Shown here: positions 32,412-40,916 of the stretch, piece after piece
Position numbering within the stretch: the stretch's first letter is position 1
Layout: each line of letters begins with the position of its first letter
Assembly (NCBI RefSeq): GCF_001905905.1
Contig: NZ_LIVT01000008.1
Location: 62,001 to 126,000, forward strand
Origin: Streptomyces sp. CB02366
Lineage (GTDB): Bacteria; Actinomycetota; Actinomycetes; Streptomycetales; Streptomycetaceae
Reading direction: 5' to 3'
Length of the DNA: 64,000 nt
The notes under the pieces: generated by a model
The model's input: the letters and a program-made list of their open reading frames with translations, nothing else
Database searches by the model: none
What the model was told of the DNA's origin: nothing
Made by a program: the position numbers and the translations under genes

Positions 32412-33146
32412 TCAGCGGGCGAAGAGTTCGAAGGGGACCGCCGGCCGGCCTCCGAACCGCTCGGCGGCGGCCTCCACCATGCCGGTCAGGAAGGTCCGGC
32501 AGTACCGTTCCGGGTCTTCCCGGGTCAGCGCCTCGATGTACGTGCGGTGCTCCAGCAGCGACCGGACCGAGCGTTCGAGACCGGCGGTCGCGTCGACCGC
32601 GTGCGTGGGCCGGTCGCTGCCGGCCACGGCGGTCCAGCGCACCCCGTCCCACGGCCGGAGTCCCTGGTCGGCGAGTTCCGGGAAGATCCACCGGTTGCCG
32701 GCGTCGGCCACCGCGTCCAGCGCGGCGCGCCCGACCGCACGGTGGTCGGGGGTGTTCCAGGCGGTTCCGCCCCAGGTGTCGCGGTGGTTGAGGGTGACCA
32801 CCAGTTCGGGGCGGTGGCGGCGGACGGCGGCGGCGATGTCGCGGCGCAGCCCGGTGCCGTACTCGATCACCCCGTCGCGGTGGTCCAGGAACTCCACGGT
32901 CCGTACGCCGACGACGGCGGCGCTCGCCCGCTGCTCCCGCTCGCGGACCGGTGCGCACTCCTCGGGCGGCAAAGTGTCGATACCGGCCTCGCCGCGACTG
33001 GCGAGCAGGTAGACGACCTCCCGCCCGCCGTCGGTCCACTCGGCCACGGCGGCGGCCGCCCCGTACTCCAGGTCGTCGGGGTGGGCGACCACGGCCAGGG
33101 CGCGCTGCCAGTCGCCGGGCATGGGTTCCAGACGCTGCGAGGTCAT
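32412..33146 (-). CDS. PIG-L family deacetylase
   Basis: The product is 244 aa. The family signature AHPDDLEYGAAAAVAEW (zinc-binding His-Pro-Asp-Asp) is near the N-terminus, followed by TWGGTAWNTPDHRAVGRAAL, which contains the downstream metal-binding histidine. PIG-L enzymes are zinc-dependent N-deacetylases of sugar or inositol conjugates (MshB-like). The substrate is not evident from the neighbours. A start with MTSQRLEPMPGDW is used. Confidence 0.85.
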   Translation of the reverse strand: MTSQRLEPMPGDWQRALAVVAHPDDLEYGAAAAVAEWTDGGREVVYLLASRGEAGIDTLPPEECAPVREREQRASAAVVGVRTVEFLDHRDGVIEYGTGLRRDIAAAVRRHRPELVVTLNHRDTWGGTAWNTPDHRAVGRAALDAVADAGNRWIFPELADQGLRPWDGVRWTAVAGSDRPTHAVDATAGLERSVRSLLEHRTYIEALTREDPERYCRTFLTGMVEAAAERFGGRPAVPFELFAR

Positions 33147-33492
33147 ACCGGCAGGCTACCCAGGGACGGCCGGTGCGGCAGGCGCTGCCGTACGGATCTC
33201 CGGGGCCGGCCCGGCACCCCGGCGAAAGCCCCGGACACGCCCGGGGGCGATTCCCGCACCGGCGGCCGGGCATGCCGGCCGCCGGTGCGGGGAACACGTC
33301 CGGGACCGGTCCGGGGCCAGGGGCGGCCCCGCCGGGGCCCGGCGGCGGTACGGGGCGTGCGACGCTGGAGGCCGGGGGCGGTCACCGCGCACACGAGCCC
33401 GCCCCTGTCCGGCCCGGCTCGGGCGGGAGGAGCCGCCTCCCGGACGGGAGGGCCCCCTCCCCCACCGCCCCGGCGAACGAAAGGAAACCCTC
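33147..33492. other. Divergent intergenic region with a 17-bp hairpin
   Basis: 346 bp between the leftward PIG-L gene and the rightward rhodanese gene, no gene seen. It contains the hairpin at 33253-33291 and a putative Shine-Dalgarno AAAGGA before 33493. Confidence 0.5.
33253..33291. repeat. 17-bp perfect stem-loop in a divergent promoter region
   Basis: CCCGCACCGGCGGCCGG, loop GCATG, CCGGCCGCCGGTGCGGG. Such strength is usual for terminators, yet both flanking genes start, not end, here. Confidence 0.6.
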
Positions 33493-34065
33493 GTGCCCAC
33501 CCCCTCCTCCCTCTCCCCCGCCCAGGCCGCAGCCCGTCTGGAGGAGTTCACCGTCATCGACGTGCGGGCGCCCGGCGAGTACGCCTCCGGGCACGTGCCC
33601 GGGGCCCTGAACATCCCGCTCGACAAGCTGCCGGAGGCGCTGCCGGCGCTCAAGTCCGCCTCCGCGCGCGGTTCGCTGCTCGTGGTGTGCGCCTCCGGGG
33701 TCCGCTCCACCCGGGCCTGCGAGATCCTGGCGGGCGCGGACATCGAGGCCGTGACGCTGACCGGCGGCACCTCGGCCTGGGAGGGCGACGGCCGCGGCCT
33801 GGACCGTCCCGCGGGCGCCCGCGCCACGTGGCCCATGGAACGCCAGGTGCGGCTCGCGGCGGGCTCCCTGGTGGTGGCCGGGCTGGTGGCGGGCCTCCGC
33901 TTCCCGGCGGCGCGCTGGATCTCCGCGGGGGTCGGCGCGGGGCTGGTGTACTCGGCGGTCGGCGACACCTGCGGGTTGGCGGCGGTTCTGGCGAAGCTGC
34001 CGCACAACCGGCCCTCGCGCGCCGTCGGCGACCTCGACGCCACCCTGGCGGAACTCCAGCGCTGA
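33493..34065 (+). CDS. Rhodanese-like protein with C-terminal DUF2892 membrane domain
   Basis: The product is 190 aa. The rhodanese domain (residues 1-115) has EFTVIDVRAPGEYASGHVPG and the active-site loop VVCASGVRSTRACEIL with the catalytic cysteine in a six-residue CxxxxR loop. The C-terminal part (MERQVRLAAGSLVVAGLVAG ... GAGLVYSAVGDTCGLAAVL) is a DUF2892 membrane domain, as in YgaP-type proteins. It probably handles sulfane sulfur at the membrane. The GTG start has AAAGGA about 8 nt upstream. No sulfide-related gene lies adjacent. Confidence 0.85.
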   Translation: MPTPSSLSPAQAAARLEEFTVIDVRAPGEYASGHVPGALNIPLDKLPEALPALKSASARGSLLVVCASGVRSTRACEILAGADIEAVTLTGGTSAWEGDGRGLDRPAGARATWPMERQVRLAAGSLVVAGLVAGLRFPAARWISAGVGAGLVYSAVGDTCGLAAVLAKLPHNRPSRAVGDLDATLAELQR

Positions 34066-34165
34066 GTCCGGGTGCGGTCCCCGGCCGTCACCGGTCCCGA
34101 CCGGGCGGCGGCCGGGGACGGGCGCGCGCTTCACGCGGGAGGGGCCCCGCGAAGCGGTCCGCCCC

Positions 34166-35461
34166 TCACACCTCGTCGCGTACCAGGGCCAGCAGCCGGT
34201 CCAGGACCCGGGGGCCGCCCGCGCGCACCCCGTCGTGCTCGTACTCGTTGGTCACCCACGTCCGCAGCCCCCGGATCGCCGCCGCCGTGCGCAGCGAGTC
34301 GGCGGTGTCGACGTACATGTCGTCGTGGTAGACCGCCGCGGCGACCGGTACCTCGTTGGCGGCCAGCCGCTCGGGGTCGTACAGCACGGGCCAGTCGGTA
34401 CGCCGCGCCAGCAGCTCGGCGGTCTCGCGGAGCGGGCGCAGCGCGGGGTCGACGTCGAAGTGCCAGGGGTGGATGGTCTCCCCGGTGAAGAGGACGGGGC
34501 CCTCGCCCGCCAGCGCCGCCGCCGCGTCGAACTGCGGGAACTCTCCGCGTACGCGCTCCGCGGCCCAGGCCGTGGCGCGCTCGCCCTGCCCGTAGATGGC
34601 TTCGTGCAGCAGGGCGTAGAGCGGGTGCCCGGCGAAGGAGGAGGCGGTGCGCACCGCCTCCTGGAAGGCGTCGGAGAGTTCCGTGCCGTGCGGAGTGCGG
34701 ACGAAGGCGTTCTCCAGCAGGTAGTGGAGCTGGTGGCTGCCGCTGCCGGAGCCCAGCAGGATGCCGAGCGACTGGAAGCCCTCCGGGGTGAGCCGGTGGC
34801 CGCCGCTCTCGGGCCGGTGCTCGGCGAGGTGCGCGGCGATGGCGCGGGCACGCCCGACGTCCTGCGGGTAGCGGGCGTAGTGGGCGGCGACCTTCCGCTC
34901 GATGCGCGGGTACGCGGCGCGGTAGACGTCGTCGGCGTGCCCGTCGAGCGCGGGCAGGCCGCCGGTGATCAGGACCTCCTTCAGCCCTTCCGGGGCGGCG
35001 GAGAGGTAGCGGACGGCGCAGAAGCCCCCGAAGGACTGGCCGAGGACGGTCCAGGGCGCTCCGCCGGTGAGCTGCGGCCGGATCAGCTCGCAGTCGCGGA
35101 CGATGGAGTCGGAACGGAAGTGGGCGAGGTAGTCGGCCTGTTCGCGCGGGCCGCCGCGCAGCGGGAGGGTCTGCCGGTTGGCCGGGGTGGAGAGGCCGGT
35201 GCCGCGCTGGTCGAGCAGGAGCACCCGGAAGTCCCGCAGGGCCCGGCCCAGCCATGCCTCGGCGCCGACGAAGCGGCGTGCGCCGAAGCCGGGGCCGCCC
35301 TCCAGGTAGACCAGCCAGGGCAGTTCCTCGCCGGCCCGCGAGGCGGCGACCGCTTCCCGGCCGTAGACCTCGATCTGCTCGCCGCCGGGGTCGCCGTGGT
35401 CGAGGGGGACGGTGAAGCGCCGGTCGGTGAGGACGACACCGGGCTGCCGGTAACTGCTCAC
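34166..35461 (-). CDS. Proline iminopeptidase-like alpha/beta hydrolase
   Basis: The product is 431 aa, in the range of the long prolyl aminopeptidase (S33) branch. WLVYLEGGPGFGARRF gives the oxyanion-hole GGPG, LLLDQRGTGLSTPAN is a family hallmark, and VLGQSFGGFCAVRYLSAAPE holds the nucleophile serine (GQSFGG). The late His region (TNEYEHDGVRAGG) and Asp (YHDDMYVDT) complete a plausible triad. It would remove N-terminal proline from peptides in the cytoplasm. The GTG start is supported by AGGAG 6 nt upstream. Confidence 0.85.
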   Translation of the reverse strand: MSSYRQPGVVLTDRRFTVPLDHGDPGGEQIEVYGREAVAASRAGEELPWLVYLEGGPGFGARRFVGAEAWLGRALRDFRVLLLDQRGTGLSTPANRQTLPLRGGPREQADYLAHFRSDSIVRDCELIRPQLTGGAPWTVLGQSFGGFCAVRYLSAAPEGLKEVLITGGLPALDGHADDVYRAAYPRIERKVAAHYARYPQDVGRARAIAAHLAEHRPESGGHRLTPEGFQSLGILLGSGSGSHQLHYLLENAFVRTPHGTELSDAFQEAVRTASSFAGHPLYALLHEAIYGQGERATAWAAERVRGEFPQFDAAAALAGEGPVLFTGETIHPWHFDVDPALRPLRETAELLARRTDWPVLYDPERLAANEVPVAAAVYHDDMYVDTADSLRTAAAIRGLRTWVTNEYEHDGVRAGGPRVLDRLLALVRDEV

Positions 35462-35619
35462 GGGGAACTCCTGAACGCGGGGTGCGGGCCGATCGGGGGC
35501 GGACCGATCGGGCGGAAGGGCCAGTCCAGCACATGGCCGCCCCGGTCCGGCGAAGGGGGCGTGCCTCGTACGGGCCCGGCCGGTGTGCGGTGCGGCGGGG
35601 CCCCTTCTAGCGTTCAGGC

Positions 35620-36783
35620 ATGATCCGGTTCGAGCAGGTCGGCAAGGTCTACGCGGACGGGACGACGGCGGTCGACGGGCTGTCCTTCGAGGTGGCGGAG
35701 GGGGAGCTGGTGACGTTGGTGGGCCCCTCCGGCTGCGGCAAGACGACCACCATGATGATGGTGAACCGGCTGATCGAGCCGACCTCCGGCCGGATCCTGG
35801 TGGGCGGCGAGGACATCGCCGGGATCGATCCGGTGAAGCTGCGCCGCCGGATCGGCTACGTGATCCAGCAGGTCGGCCTCTTCCCGCACCGGACCGTCCT
35901 GGACAACACCGCGACCGTCCCGGCGCTGATCGGCTGGAAGCGGTCGCGGGCCCGGAAGCGGGCGGCGGAACTGCTGGACCTGGTGGGCCTGGACCCGGCG
36001 ACGTACGGATCGCGCTACCCGGCGCAGCTCTCCGGCGGCCAGCGCCAGCGGGTGGGGGTGGCGCGGGCGCTCGCGGCGGACCCGCCGGTGCTGCTGATGG
36101 ACGAGCCGTTCGGCGCGGTGGACCCGGTGGTGCGGGAGCGGTTGCAGAACGAGTTCCTGGCGCTCCAGCGGCGGGTGCGCAAGACGGTGCTCATGGTGAC
36201 GCACGACATCGAGGAAGCGGTGCGGATGGGCGACCGGATGGCGGTGTACGGGGAGGGGCGCATCGAGCAGTTCGACACCCCGGCCGCCGTGCTCGGCGCC
36301 CCGGCGACCCCGTACGTGGCCGCGTTCGTCGGCTCGGACCGGGGGCTGAAACGGCTGTCGGTCACCGCGATCGAGGCGGAGGACCTGGAGGAGCCGCCGG
36401 TGGCCCTCGTGGAGGAGCCCGCCCGGGAGGCGGCGGCCCGGCTGGCGGCGGCCGGGGCCCGGTGGGCGGTGGTGCTGAACGGTGCGGGCGAGCTGCACGG
36501 GTGGGTGTCGGCGGACGCGCTGCGGCCGGCCGGGGAGGCCGAGAGGGTGGGCGCGCTCGCGCGCCGGATGGACGCGTGGGTGCCGGTGGGCGCGCCGTTG
36601 AAGCAGGCGTTCAGCGAGATGCTCCAGTACGACGCGGGGTGGGTGGCGGTGCTGGACGGGAGCCTGTTCCTCGGCGTCCTCACCCCGGCGAAGCTGCACG
36701 AGGCGCTGCGCCGGTCGGTGGACGCGGACGCCCAGGGCGTGGGGCGCGAGGAGGTGGAGTTCGACTCCGTGTCGGAGGCCTGA
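35620..36783 (+). CDS. Osmoprotectant (quaternary amine) ABC transporter ATPase with CBS-like region
   Basis: The product is 387 aa. Walker A GPSGCGKTTTMMMVNRLIEP, signature LSGGQRQRVGVARALAADPP, and Walker B VLLMDEPFGAVDPVVRERLQ are those of the OpuCA/ProV class. The C-terminal 120 residues resemble a degenerate CBS pair (HGWVSADALRPAGEAERVGA, AVLDGSLFLGVLTPAKLHEA) used for osmotic regulation. Its cognate permeases and binding protein appear to be encoded at 37730-40078 on the other strand, an uncommon split. The Shine-Dalgarno sequence before the ATG is weak. Confidence 0.85.
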   Translation: MIRFEQVGKVYADGTTAVDGLSFEVAEGELVTLVGPSGCGKTTTMMMVNRLIEPTSGRILVGGEDIAGIDPVKLRRRIGYVIQQVGLFPHRTVLDNTATVPALIGWKRSRARKRAAELLDLVGLDPATYGSRYPAQLSGGQRQRVGVARALAADPPVLLMDEPFGAVDPVVRERLQNEFLALQRRVRKTVLMVTHDIEEAVRMGDRMAVYGEGRIEQFDTPAAVLGAPATPYVAAFVGSDRGLKRLSVTAIEAEDLEEPPVALVEEPAREAAARLAAAGARWAVVLNGAGELHGWVSADALRPAGEAERVGALARRMDAWVPVGAPLKQAFSEMLQYDAGWVAVLDGSLFLGVLTPAKLHEALRRSVDADAQGVGREEVEFDSVSEA

Positions 36784-36942
36784 CCCATGGGCGCCCCGGC
36801 GCCCCGGAGCCTTCGGCGCCTTCGGCGTCGAGCCGTCCGGCCCGAGAGGGACGCCGCCGCCGGGCCGTCCCGGACGTGCGCCCCCGGCCGGGCCGCGGCG
36901 CCCTCGGCGGAGGCGGGCGGCCCGGGCGGCGGAAGCGCCCGG

Positions 36943-37239
36943 TCAGCGCCCGCGCCGGTAGTCGGAGCCGTCCCGGCTCCGCACCATCAGCCCGGCGACG
37001 ACCAGATAGCGGCGCAGCGCGGAACAGTCCTCGTGGACGGTGAGCAGCGCCTCGTTGACCTCGCGTTCGGTGTACGAGCGCTCCGGTTCGAACAGCGTCT
37101 CGGCGAGGTGCGCGAGCAACTGCTCGCGCCGGGCCGGCCGGCGGGGGATCGCGACCAGGCGGCCGCGCGAGAAGAGCGCCTCCACGGAGTGCGGACCGGA
37201 GGGGGACGACGTCGTCGAGGACGGCAGTGCGGCGGGCAT
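36943..37239 (-). CDS. DUF2087 domain protein
   Basis: The product is 98 aa. The C-terminal half RSYTEREVNEALLTVHEDCS followed by ALRRYLVVAGLMVRSRDGSDYRR is the DUF2087 pattern, a small domain often attached to HTH regulators. The ATG at 37239 lacks a clear Shine-Dalgarno sequence and overlaps, on the opposite strand, the putative start of the hemerythrin-like gene. One of the two starts may be misplaced, and a start nearer the domain is possible. Confidence 0.65.
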   Translation of the reverse strand: MPAALPSSTTSSPSGPHSVEALFSRGRLVAIPRRPARREQLLAHLAETLFEPERSYTEREVNEALLTVHEDCSALRRYLVVAGLMVRSRDGSDYRRGR

Positions 37240-37717
37240 GGCCGGAAGCGTCGCAGGCCGGCCCGGGTCGGGCAACGGGTTTTCCGTGCCGCCCCGCCTG
37301 CCGCCGTCCCCGGAGCCCGAGGCCCACATCGCCGCACGGGCCGCCCACCAGGACGCCGGGCAGCCGCCCGCCCCGCCGCTCGGTCTGCAGATCCGGCAGC
37401 GCTGCCTGGAGTTCTGCCAGGCGTTGGAGTTCCACCACACGGCCGAGGACGGTCATGTGTTCCCCGTGATGGAGGGCCACCACCCGCATCTGGGGCCCGT
37501 GTTCGACCGGTTGCGGAAGGAACACCGAAGCATCCAGGCGGTGCAGGCGGCGCTCGCCGCCCATCTCACCGGCGCGGCCCTCGCGGAGCCGGACCGCTTT
37601 CGGGCCGAACTTGCCCGGATGACTGAGGAGTTGACCGCCCTCCTCGACTACGAGGAGGAGCACGTCGTGCCCTTGCTGACGGGGGTGCCCTGGCCGCCCG
37701 CGCCGCCCGGCGCCTGA
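37238..37717 (+). CDS. Hemerythrin HHE domain protein
   Basis: The product is 159 aa from the ATG at 37238. The core CLEFCQALEFHHTAEDGHVF then PVMEGHHPHLGPVFDRLRKEH and the late LLDYEEEHVVPLL provide the histidine/glutamate ligands of a hemerythrin-type four-helix bundle. The expected first helix with its own ligand histidine is not obvious in the Pro/Arg-rich N-terminus. The start codon overlaps the divergent DUF2087 start, so the N-terminus is uncertain or the gene is rearranged. Related proteins bind a di-iron centre and sense oxygen or nitric oxide. Confidence 0.65.
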   Translation: MAGSVAGRPGSGNGFSVPPRLPPSPEPEAHIAARAAHQDAGQPPAPPLGLQIRQRCLEFCQALEFHHTAEDGHVFPVMEGHHPHLGPVFDRLRKEHRSIQAVQAALAAHLTGAALAEPDRFRAELARMTEELTALLDYEEEHVVPLLTGVPWPPAPPGA

Positions 37718-37729
37718 ACCCGCAGGAGC

Positions 37730-38680
37730 TCAGCCCTTCGGGAGGAGCTTCTTCGACTCCAGATAGCCGCGCGCGACGTCCTCGGGCAGCCTGCGCCAGC
37801 TGTCGACCTGCTCGTTCATCGACGCCAGGTCGGCGGTGGTCAGCACGGTGTTGAGCCGCCCGAGGGCGGCGCGCACCCCGGCGCCGCCGGCGCGGGCGCG
37901 GTTGACGACGGGGACCACGTGGTCCGCGTTCTGGAGCTTCTTGTCGTCCTCCAGGAGCACCAGGCCGAACCGGTCCAGGGTGGCGTCGGTCGTCGTGGTC
38001 AGGACCATCTGGTCCTGGCCTCTGCGGACCGCCTGTTTGGCCTGGGTGGTGCCGACGCCCTTCGGGTCGACGGCGACGACGTCGATGCCGTACGTCGTAC
38101 GCAGGCCGGGGGCGCAGTAGGGGCGCTGGACACACTCGTCACCCGCCGCGAGGCGAACGGGCAGTTTCGCCGCGCCCACGTCGCTCAGGGTCCTGAGCCC
38201 GTGCTTCCTCGCGTAGGCGGCGGTGACGGCGAAGGCGTTCTGGTCGACGGCCCGGCCGGGGTCGAGGACGGTCAGCCCGCGCGGGGCGGCGAGTCGGCGG
38301 AGCGCCTTCATGGTGGTGGCGAGGTCGGGCGATCCGACCGGGTCCGCGTCGGCGCCGCGGGCCTTGGCGTTCAGCCAGTCGGCGAAGGTCGCCGCGTACT
38401 CCGGTACGACGTCGATCCGGCCGTTCTCCAGGGCCGGTTCGTAGATCTCCCGGTTGGTGACGGAGATGAGGTCGGTGGAGTACCCGGCGTGCTCCAGGAG
38501 CAGGGCGTACAACTGGGCCAGCAGGTCGCTCTCGGTGAACCCGGCCGATCCCACGGTCAGTTCCCTGCTGTCGCCGGGTGGAGCGGTGACCTCGCCCCGG
38601 TTCTCCAGGGACGGGCCGCCGGCGCAGGCGGTGGCGGCGAGGAGGGCCAGCGCGGTGAGCGCCCGGCGCACGCGGCTCAC
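37730..38680 (-). CDS. Osmoprotectant-binding lipoprotein (OpuC/OsmF-like)
   Basis: The product is 316 aa. The GTG start overlaps the permease stop (GTGA). The lipobox LAATACAGG ends the signal peptide. LTVGSAGFTESDLLAQLYAL and NREIYEPALENGRIDVVPEY are typical of the quaternary-amine-binding (OpuAC/ProX type) fold, with VLEDDKKLQNADHVVPVVNR late. It binds glycine betaine, choline or a related solute outside the membrane. Last gene of a three-gene leftward operon with two permeases. Confidence 0.85.
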   Translation of the reverse strand: MSRVRRALTALALLAATACAGGPSLENRGEVTAPPGDSRELTVGSAGFTESDLLAQLYALLLEHAGYSTDLISVTNREIYEPALENGRIDVVPEYAATFADWLNAKARGADADPVGSPDLATTMKALRRLAAPRGLTVLDPGRAVDQNAFAVTAAYARKHGLRTLSDVGAAKLPVRLAAGDECVQRPYCAPGLRTTYGIDVVAVDPKGVGTTQAKQAVRRGQDQMVLTTTTDATLDRFGLVLLEDDKKLQNADHVVPVVNRARAGGAGVRAALGRLNTVLTTADLASMNEQVDSWRRLPEDVARGYLESKKLLPKG

Positions 38681-39348
38681 GCGGGCCCCCGGCCGCGTTG
38701 CGGCGCGATCCGCCGGCCGGCCTCGAAGAGGCTTTCCACGAGGAGCGCGAAGGCGGCCACCAGGATCGCTCCGGCCACCACCTGCGGGGTGGAGGCGAGG
38801 TTGAAGCCGGCGGTGATGATCCGGCCCAGCCCCCCGCCGCCGGCCAGCGCGGCGAGCGTGGCGGTGGCGACCAGTTGGACGGCGGCGGTCCGCACGCCGG
38901 TGAGGATCATCGGGAGGGCGAGCGGCAGTTCGACGCCCAGCAGCATCTGGCGCCCGGTCATTCCCATGCCCCGGGCGGCCCGGACGACGTCCCGGTCGAC
39001 CTCGCGCATCCCGACGTAGGCGTTGGTGAGGAGGGGCGGTACGGCGAACAGGACGAGCGCGATGATCGTCGGCCACTGGCCGTGGGCGCCGATGGGCGTG
39101 AGCAGGAGCAGGACCAGCACGGCGAAGGTGGGTACGGCCCGTCCGACGTTGGAGAGGTTGACGGCGAGCGCGCCGCCCTTGCCGAGGTGGCCCAGGACCA
39201 GGGCGACGGGGAGGGCGATCAGACAGCTGACGGCCAGGCAGACGGCGGTGAGGAAGAGGTGCTCGCCGAGCCGGTGCGCGATGCCGTCGGGACCGGACCA
39301 GTGGGCGGCGGTGGTGAGCCAGGACCAGGCACCGGAGAGGGTGTTCAC
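38677..39348 (-). CDS. Osmoprotectant ABC transporter permease
   Basis: The product is 223 aa. Five to six membrane segments are visible (LFLTAVCLAVSCLIALPVAL, TFAVLVLLLLTPIG, TIIALVLFAVPPLLTNAYVG). The EAA-type coupling loop is DVVRAARGMGMTGRQMLLGV followed by ELPLALPMILTGVR. Overlaps the binding-protein gene by 4 bp and lies 52 bp after the first permease gene. GTG start. Confidence 0.85.
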   Translation of the reverse strand: MNTLSGAWSWLTTAAHWSGPDGIAHRLGEHLFLTAVCLAVSCLIALPVALVLGHLGKGGALAVNLSNVGRAVPTFAVLVLLLLTPIGAHGQWPTIIALVLFAVPPLLTNAYVGMREVDRDVVRAARGMGMTGRQMLLGVELPLALPMILTGVRTAAVQLVATATLAALAGGGGLGRIITAGFNLASTPQVVAGAILVAAFALLVESLFEAGRRIAPQRGRGPA

Positions 39349-39400
39349 ACCGGTCTCCTCCTCCGGGGCGGCCGTGCGTCCGCCCGCCGGACCCGGGCGT

Positions 39401-40078
39401 TCACGCCTGCCTCCGGGTCCAGGGGGTCAGCAGCCGTCCCGCCCCCAGGAGCAGCAGGTCGGCGGCGACGGCGATGAGGACGCACAGGACGGAGGCGGTG
39501 AGCACCTGGGCCTTGAAGTAGGTGTTCATGCCGGAGTAGATGAGGTTGCCGAGTCCGCCGTGGCCGACGATCGCCCCGACGGTGGCCAGGGACACCGCGG
39601 AGACGGTGGCGATGCGCAGTCCGGCCATCGCGGCGGGCAGGGCGAGCGGCAGTTCGACGGCGAGCAGCAGGCGCAGCGGGCCGTACCCCATACCGCGTGC
39701 GGCCTGCCGGGTCTCCTCGGGGACGGCCCGGAGCCCGGCCAGGATGTTGCGGACGAGCAGGGTCAGGGAGTACAGGACGAGGCCGGCGACCACCAGCGCG
39801 GCGGAGAGTCCGTACAGCGGCAGCAGCAGCGAGAACATCGCCAGCGACGGGATCGTGTAGAGGACCGTCGTCAGTCCGAGCACCGGCCCGGCCGGCCGGT
39901 GCCACCGGCGGGCGGCGAGCGCCAGGGGGACGGCGGCCAGGAGGGCGAGGGCCACCGAAGCGGCCGTCAGCTGGAGGTGTTGCAGGACCGCGTCGACCAG
40001 GATCTCGCGGCGGCTGGAGAGGTAGTCCCCGCAGATCCACTCGTTGCGGGCGAGGCAGTCGTCCGGGGGCGCCGTCAT
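39401..40078 (-). CDS. Osmoprotectant ABC transporter permease
   Basis: The product is 225 aa from the ATG at 40078. Membrane segments include VALALLAAVPLALAA and LAMFSLLLPLYGLSAALVVA. The coupling loop is EETRQAARGMGYGPLRLLLA followed by VELPLALPAAMAGLRIATVS. An upstream in-frame extension exists but is Arg/Pro-rich and overlaps the TetR-type operators, so the start at MTAPPDDC is chosen. First gene of the operon; its promoter region faces the SRPBCC operon. Confidence 0.8.
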   Translation of the reverse strand: MTAPPDDCLARNEWICGDYLSSRREILVDAVLQHLQLTAASVALALLAAVPLALAARRWHRPAGPVLGLTTVLYTIPSLAMFSLLLPLYGLSAALVVAGLVLYSLTLLVRNILAGLRAVPEETRQAARGMGYGPLRLLLAVELPLALPAAMAGLRIATVSAVSLATVGAIVGHGGLGNLIYSGMNTYFKAQVLTASVLCVLIAVAADLLLLGAGRLLTPWTRRQA

Positions 40079-40139
40079 CCGTCCATTCGAACGCGGCGGT
40101 CCTTCCCCCGCCCGTCGCGGGCCGCCGTTCGAGGGGGGT

Positions 40140-40155
40140 TTGAGCGGTCGCTCAA
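40140..40155. promoter_or_regulatory. TetR-type operator 1
   Basis: TTGAGC-GGTC-GCTCAA, a 6-4-6 palindrome in the divergent region between the permease gene and the SRPBCC gene. It is 43 bp centre to centre (about four helix turns) from the stronger operator 2. Confidence 0.6.
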
Positions 40156-40178
40156 CCCTCTGGTAGCGTCCCGGCGCA

Positions 40179-40202
40179 GGGGTTGAGCACTTGCTCAACC
40201 CC
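40179..40202. promoter_or_regulatory. TetR-type operator 2 (10-bp arms)
   Basis: GGGGTTGAGC-ACTT-GCTCAACCCC is a perfect palindrome ending 21 bp before the SRPBCC start. It shares the TTGAGC-N4-GCTCAA core with operator 1. The TetR gene closing the same operon is the likely binder. Confidence 0.75.
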
Positions 40203-40223
40203 GTGCGTCGAACGGGGGCGGGC

Positions 40224-40916
40224 ATGGGACTGTACGTAGAGGCGCTGATCCGCACCGATCCCGACGTCCTGTGGGAGCGGACCCAGGATCCCGCCCAGCA
40301 TCAGCGGTGGGACCTGCGGTTCACCGTGATCAGCCCGCTGCCCGGCCCGCCGGAGGGCGCGCGGCGGTTCCGGTACGCGACCCGGGTGCTGCCCTTCCTG
40401 ACCGTGTCGGGGACCGGCACGAGCGCGGGCGAGCGGCTGCGGGCCGACGGCGAGCGGGTCTCGGCCCTGCGCTTCGCGTCCGCGGAGCGGCTGTCTCTGC
40501 TGGCCGAGGGCAGCGGGTACTGGCGCTACGTCCCCACCGCCGACGGCGTCCGTTTCCTCACCGGGTACGACTACCGGACCCGGTGGGGCCGTTTCGGCGC
40601 GGTCGCGGACCGGTGGGCGTTCCGTCCGCTGATGGGCTGGGCGACCGCCTGGTCCTTCGACCGGCTGCGGCTGTGGTGCGAGCGCGGCGTCGCCCCGGCC
40701 CGGTCGCTGGCGTACGCCCTCCTGGAGGCGGCGGCGCGGGTCCTCCTGGTAGTGGCGGCCTTCCCCTTCGGTCCTGCGGCGCCGGCGCCGGCCGTCCTGG
40801 CCGCGCTACTCGCGCCCCCGTCCCCGCTCACGCCCGCCGCCCGGCGCTGCCTGCGCCGTCCGGTCGGGCGGCCGGCCGCCGCCCCGTCCCTCCTCACCCG
40901 TCTGGAGCGCCCGTGA
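40224..40916 (+). CDS. SRPBCC-family protein with C-terminal hydrophobic segment
   Basis: The product is 230 aa. The N-terminal 150 residues (YVEALIRTDPDVLWERTQDP, HQRWDLRFTVISPLP, TVSGTGTSAGERLR) have the START/SRPBCC ligand-pocket pattern. A hydrophobic stretch follows (LLVVAAFPFGPAAPAPAVLA), which may anchor the protein. Its stop overlaps the DUF4166 start by GTGA. First gene of an operon controlled by two palindromes, and probably repressed by its own TetR. Confidence 0.75.
   Translation: MGLYVEALIRTDPDVLWERTQDPAQHQRWDLRFTVISPLPGPPEGARRFRYATRVLPFLTVSGTGTSAGERLRADGERVSALRFASAERLSLLAEGSGYWRYVPTADGVRFLTGYDYRTRWGRFGAVADRWAFRPLMGWATAWSFDRLRLWCERGVAPARSLAYALLEAAARVLLVVAAFPFGPAAPAPAVLAALLAPPSPLTPAARRCLRRPVGRPAAAPSLLTRLERP

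Noticed and set aside
31272..34331. 1019-codon plus-strand frame
   Set aside because: Antisense of the oxidoreductase, XRE-cupin and PIG-L genes and overlapping the rhodanese gene in another frame. No domain.
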